A stretch of 6,582 bases of DNA from CAYPOY01 sp964412395. Lineage in GTDB: Bacteria; Chloroflexota; Anaerolineae; B4-G1. The notes under the pieces are model-generated. The model did no database searches and was not told the DNA's origin. It was given only the letters and a program-made list of their open reading frames with translations. This document shows positions 5,901 to 6,582 of this stretch, in pieces. Position 1 is the stretch's first letter. Each line of letters opens with the position of its first letter. The position numbers and the translations under genes were made by a program. Location: assembly GCA_964412395.1 (NCBI GenBank), contig CAYPOY010000298.1:1-6582 (forward strand), written 5' to 3'.

Positions 5901-6235
5901 TGGGGATTCTCGGTGTCCTGGCGGGGGTGGCGGTGCAGGTGGCGTTTTGGCACCTCTCCCCCGGCCCCTCCCCGGAGCGGGGAGGGGAGATGGAGCCCTC
6001 CCCCGGCCCTTCCCCGAAGCGGGGAGAGGAGCCCGCCCCTTCCACGGTGGGGAAGGGGGCTGGGGGGTTAGGTATCGGCCTCGCGGGCAGCATGACCGTG
6101 CTGCTGGTCCACGGCCTGGTGGATAATACATTGTTCTTCCCCGACCTGGCATTGGCTTTCTTCTTGACACTGGCGCTGGCTTGCAAGGGAGCAGGGGAGC
6201 AAAGGGCTGGGGGCCAGGGGGCAGGTGCCTGTTGA
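2912..6235 (+). CDS. Membrane protein: GH-A-like ectodomain + beta-sandwich + O-antigen ligase (Wzy_C)
   Basis: This 1107-residue protein starts at ATG 2912, overlapping the upstream TGA; ATG 2918 is an alternative, and neither has a strong ribosome binding site. Residues 28-49 are a signal anchor. Residues 72-400 form a clan GH-A-like barrel: GVPILGVNV, WVRQSFTWSQIEP (101-113), and the predicted acid/base E185 in VWDEPN. At the expected nucleophile strand the sequence is WASHWGWN (311-318), with H314 where homologues usually have Glu. Residues 418-535 look like an all-beta carbohydrate-binding-type domain. From 545 onward there are about 13 hydrophobic segments with O-antigen ligase/polymerase hallmarks: SFSRGA (871-876), R940 in FFRLELW, HPWFGVGPGNF (954-964), and HPHNVYLDHWTRLGILG (985-1001). 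This family joins or polymerises undecaprenyl-linked glycans outside the membrane. Four low-complexity repeat-derived stretches (145-154, 671-687, 813-851, 1015-1054) and a G-rich-DNA tail (1091-1107) interrupt it without breaking the frame. WaaL-type ligases and Wzy polymerases are usually about 400-500 residues without the ectodomain. Ligase and polymerase cannot be told apart from sequence alone. Confidence 0.88.
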   Translation: MKMADSDFEREVARNYRHNAVVNVLDGTFFWLLALLVAAGLAGQSVVVAHRTNTRGLPDGFPAPVAEAGVPILGVNVALEQYDDEGLDAALTRVADGGFVWVRQSFTWSQIEPQPGHFDWTVPDRILAALARHPGLRLVAVLDDSRGALTAPLPPPADPDRFAAFAGVFAARYGAQVDYYQVWDEPNLADHWGGGPVNPPAYADLLARTARAIRAADRLSALTAGPGARIILAGLAPTVETGPQNLSDARFLEQLYQAGAAPYFDVVAGKPYGFDTGPDDRRTDESVLNFSRLLLLREVMVAHGDADKAIWASHWGWNALPPGWTGGPSLWGQTDEKTQAARTIAALERARAEWPWAGAFILEHFQPLAAPDDPRWGFALVGPDSTPRPVYDAVTAWATALPDAAPVGGYPALNPWATYEGDWRVGPLGADIGRSTALTIGSGGDRATFCFDGPSIALTVRRGPYRAFLYVTVDGTPANELPQDEAGRAYVVLYDTTPTVTTVSLATGLSSGPHTVEVMAEGGQGQWALVDWRVGAEPVHDGYGWKIAGLAAVGLVLAALLIRDARRVEWAVLGQAFLGWPEWAQVALVVALTGLAWATAGASWGQDLSPASCFLSSLLALPVLAVLFALRPDLGLSLVAFAAPFYLHPGAMFYRALSLPEMLVVLCGMGIANREWRMANGGWRMARKGIVFTTLDWAVVLLVVAAVVASLVAADRWAALFELRAVFLLPALYYGLLRLACLDDRARWRIMDGWVLGSVGVSVVGLVQYALGHNVVLAEGGLPRLQSVYYSPNNVGLYLGRVWPLLVAVALWGSSPSPSRLLPSPPPPGKGEWRAGGTPPSLVGKGAGGLGRRRVLYGLALVPVMLALVLSFSRGALFLGLPAALLVMGWRAGVWVRLPRPYRWLALALVVVGALALIPLLRVPRFASMFDLQQGSTFFRLELWHSSLALICEHPWFGVGPGNFSAAYRTRYVLPTAWEEFNLEHPHNVYLDHWTRLGILGVLAGVAVQVAFWHLSPGPSPERGGEMEPSPGPSPKRGEEPAPSTVGKGAGGLGIGLAGSMTVLLVHGLVDNTLFFPDLALAFFLTLALACKGAGEQRAGGQGAGAC
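3345..3371. repeat. Short palindromic repeat inside the GH-like domain
   Basis: GTAGGGGTGC (3345-3354) and GCGCCCCTAC (3362-3371) are inverted repeats with 9 of 10 pairs matching and a seven-base loop. It encodes SRGALTAPLP (residues 145-154) just after the LRLVAVLDD strand, where related proteins usually continue with a short loop before the Ala/Phe-rich helix. I infer a small mobile palindrome that was accepted in frame. Confidence 0.55.
4924..4972. repeat. Seven tandem heptamers inside the Wzy_C region
   Basis: Seven consecutive 7-bp units can be read: TGCGAAT, CGCGAAT, GGCGGAT, GGCGAAT, GGCGGAT, GGCGAAT, GGCGAGG. They encode residues 671-687 (ANREWRMANGGWRMAR), a charged stretch between two hydrophobic segments. 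The 7-bp unit is not a multiple of three, so successive copies are read in different frames, and all three frames are free of stops. It resembles the heptanucleotide STRR repeats described in cyanobacteria, though no common origin is implied. Confidence 0.75.
5350..5464. repeat. G/C-rich repeat insert 1 in the Wzy_C region
   Basis: A block of C-runs then G-runs encodes the Pro/Gly-rich residues 813-851 (SSPSPSR...GKGAGGLG) between a membrane segment ending VAVALW and one beginning RRRVLYGLALV. Its last 24 bases (5441-5464) match 6050-6073 of the second insert with one difference (C5452 versus T6061). Both are read in the same frame, giving GKGAGGLG. The C-run/G-run order allows hairpins such as CCCC...GGGG near 5386-5400. 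The boundaries are approximate. Confidence 0.75.
5954..6073. repeat. G/C-rich repeat insert 2 in the Wzy_C region
   Basis: This insert encodes residues 1015-1054, Pro/Gly/Glu-rich (SPGPSPERGGE, then SPGPSPKRGEE), between hydrophobic segments VAFWHL and IGLAGSMTVLL. It holds a perfect 9-bp hairpin, CCCCTCCCC (5965-5973), loop GGAGC, GGGGAGGGG (5979-5987), and a weaker second copy around 6004-6030. Its 3' end repeats that of insert 1. The two internal copies of a CCCCGGCCC-hairpin unit suggest a modular repeat. Confidence 0.78.
6187..6221 (+). repeat. G-run cluster with G-quadruplex potential at the 3' end of the third gene
   Basis: Five G-runs (6187-6189, 6194-6197, 6204-6206, 6209-6213, 6217-6221) are separated by 4, 6, 2 and 3 bases on the coding strand. 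This meets the usual G3N1-7 quadruplex pattern. It encodes the tail KGAGEQRAGGQGAGAC, unlike the preceding hydrophobic helix. It may be another repeat that replaced the original C-terminus. Confidence 0.5.
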
Positions 6236-6302
6236 ATTCCTGCTCTGTTGTTGCCCCTAAAGATACGGCTGCAACAGGCTCAAGATTTTGGTCAGCGGCT
6301 GA
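6236..6302. other. Intergenic spacer after the operon, no clear terminator
   Basis: CTGTTG (6245-6250) and CAACAG (6272-6277) can pair across a 21-base loop, but the stem is short and no T-run follows. No intrinsic terminator can be supported here, so the larger hairpin of the downstream element may end transcription instead. Confidence 0.4.
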
Positions 6303-6445
6303 TTGACTGACAAATCTTTCAGGACGCAGATTCACGCAGATTTTCGCAGATTATCTGCCGATAAAACCAGAAAATCAGCGTTCATCAGCGTTCATCTGCG
6401 TCCCATTTCTTGCTCCCAGGGCCAGTCCAGAGTTTTGTCAGTCAA
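6303..6445. mobile_element. MITE-like element, 143 bp, with 12-bp terminal inverted repeats
   Basis: TTGACTGACAAA (6303-6314) and its exact reverse complement TTTGTCAGTCAA (6434-6445) bound a 143-bp segment that contains no gene. Inside lies a long imperfect hairpin whose arms are each three decamers: left at 6324, 6334 and 6344 (ACGCAGATTC type), right at 6374, 6384 and 6394 (ATCAGCGTTC twice, then ATCTGCGTCC). The outermost 10 bp pair perfectly (6322-6331 with 6394-6403). No target-site duplication is visible next to the termini. A non-autonomous miniature transposon is the best reading; a bare palindromic repeat with chance flanking arms is the alternative. Confidence 0.6.
6322..6403. repeat. 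Decamer-built palindromic repeat
   Basis: This is the inner palindrome of the element above. GGACGCAGAT (6322-6331) pairs with ATCTGCGTCC (6394-6403); the next decamers pair with a few mismatches each (CGCAGAT against ATCAGCG). An RNA copy would fold into a long hairpin about 90 bases after the operon stop and could act as a transcript-end or stability structure. It is related in build to the repeat at 21-54. Confidence 0.7.
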
Positions 6446-6533
6446 CCAGGGTTCCTCCGTTTAATTCCCGTTGCTGTCTCTCTCGCCGCGCGCGCTTCAG
6501 CGGGCGGCGGCAAGAGGACCACGGATAAGGAAA
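6446..6533. other. Non-coding stretch with a GC-rich stem
   Basis: CGCCGC (6484-6489) can pair with GCGGCG (6504-6509), and inside it CGC-TTCA-GCG (6493-6502) closes a four-base loop, with mismatches between the two stems. No T-run follows and no gene is seen. It is a GC-rich stem of unknown meaning, upstream of a candidate promoter. Confidence 0.3.
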
Positions 6534-6563
6534 TTGGGACAAATGACCTCCAGGTGATATACT
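6534..6563 (+). promoter_or_regulatory. Candidate extended -10 sigma-70 promoter for a gene to the right
   Basis: TTGGGA (6534-6539) and TATACT (6558-6563) are separated by 18 bases, and TG at 6555-6556 makes an extended -10 (TGATATACT). The -10 matches consensus at five of six positions, the -35 at four of six. It would drive a gene starting beyond 6582. The surrounding DNA is less GC-rich than the genes, which fits a promoter. Confidence 0.4.
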
Positions 6564-6582
6564 TGCGCTATTACCGTCAAGT

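Noticed and set aside
5350..6073. Gene decay or frameshift in the ligase gene
   Set aside because: Despite the low-complexity inserts, the frame stays open and the hydrophobic segments and HPHN motif on either side are intact, so it is called a functional gene with inserts, not a pseudogene.
6245..6277. Intrinsic terminator after the operon
   Set aside because: The stem is only 6 bp with a 21-base loop and no following T-run.
6322..6403. CRISPR-like array
   Set aside because: The repeated units are 10 bp with no unique spacers, and the two sets are inverted relative to each other, so this is a palindromic repeat and not a CRISPR.

Overview
The window is a compact, GC-rich bacterial segment with three co-directional plus-strand genes that look like one operon, bounded by short palindromic repeat elements. 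The GC content, the character of the proteins, and the many G/C-rich and decamer or heptamer repeats, both inside genes and between them, suggest a Chloroflexota lineage (Anaerolineae or a relative). This assignment is an inference from sequence style and remembered homologues; no marker gene is present to prove it.

Layout. Bases 1-119 are non-coding, with a 14-bp palindrome, a decamer-type repeat (ATCCGTGTTG-like) and a good ribosome binding site. Bases 120-977 encode a fusion of two nucleotide-sanitising domains: a MazG-like / phosphoribosyl-ATP pyrophosphohydrolase-like domain followed by an inosine/xanthosine triphosphatase (DUF84/YjjX-type) domain. Six bases later, 984-2915 encodes a 643-residue family 5 glycoside hydrolase, most like the sterylglucosidase/glucosylceramidase branch (GH5_12-like), with no signal peptide. 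Its stop overlaps (ATGA) the start of 2912-6235, a 1107-residue membrane protein. That protein has a signal anchor, an extracytoplasmic clan GH-A-like barrel whose expected nucleophile position appears to be His, a beta-sandwich domain, and a polytopic O-antigen ligase/polymerase (Wzy_C) domain. Bases 6236-6582 are non-coding and hold a 143-bp MITE-like element with perfect 12-bp terminal inverted repeats and an internal decamer-built hairpin. A candidate promoter for a gene beyond the right edge follows it.

How the genes may work together. The first gene is housekeeping and has no obvious biochemical link to the other two. The second and third point to glycan or glycolipid metabolism: a cytoplasmic beta-glycosidase and an envelope polymer ligase/polymerase carrying its own carbohydrate-recognising ectodomain. 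The most striking features are at least five repeat-derived segments embedded in frame in the two larger genes (about 2558-2600, 3345-3371, 4924-4972, 5350-5464, 5954-6073), a G-rich tail at 6187-6221, and a possibly chimeric N-terminus on the third protein that resembles the start of a major facilitator transporter.
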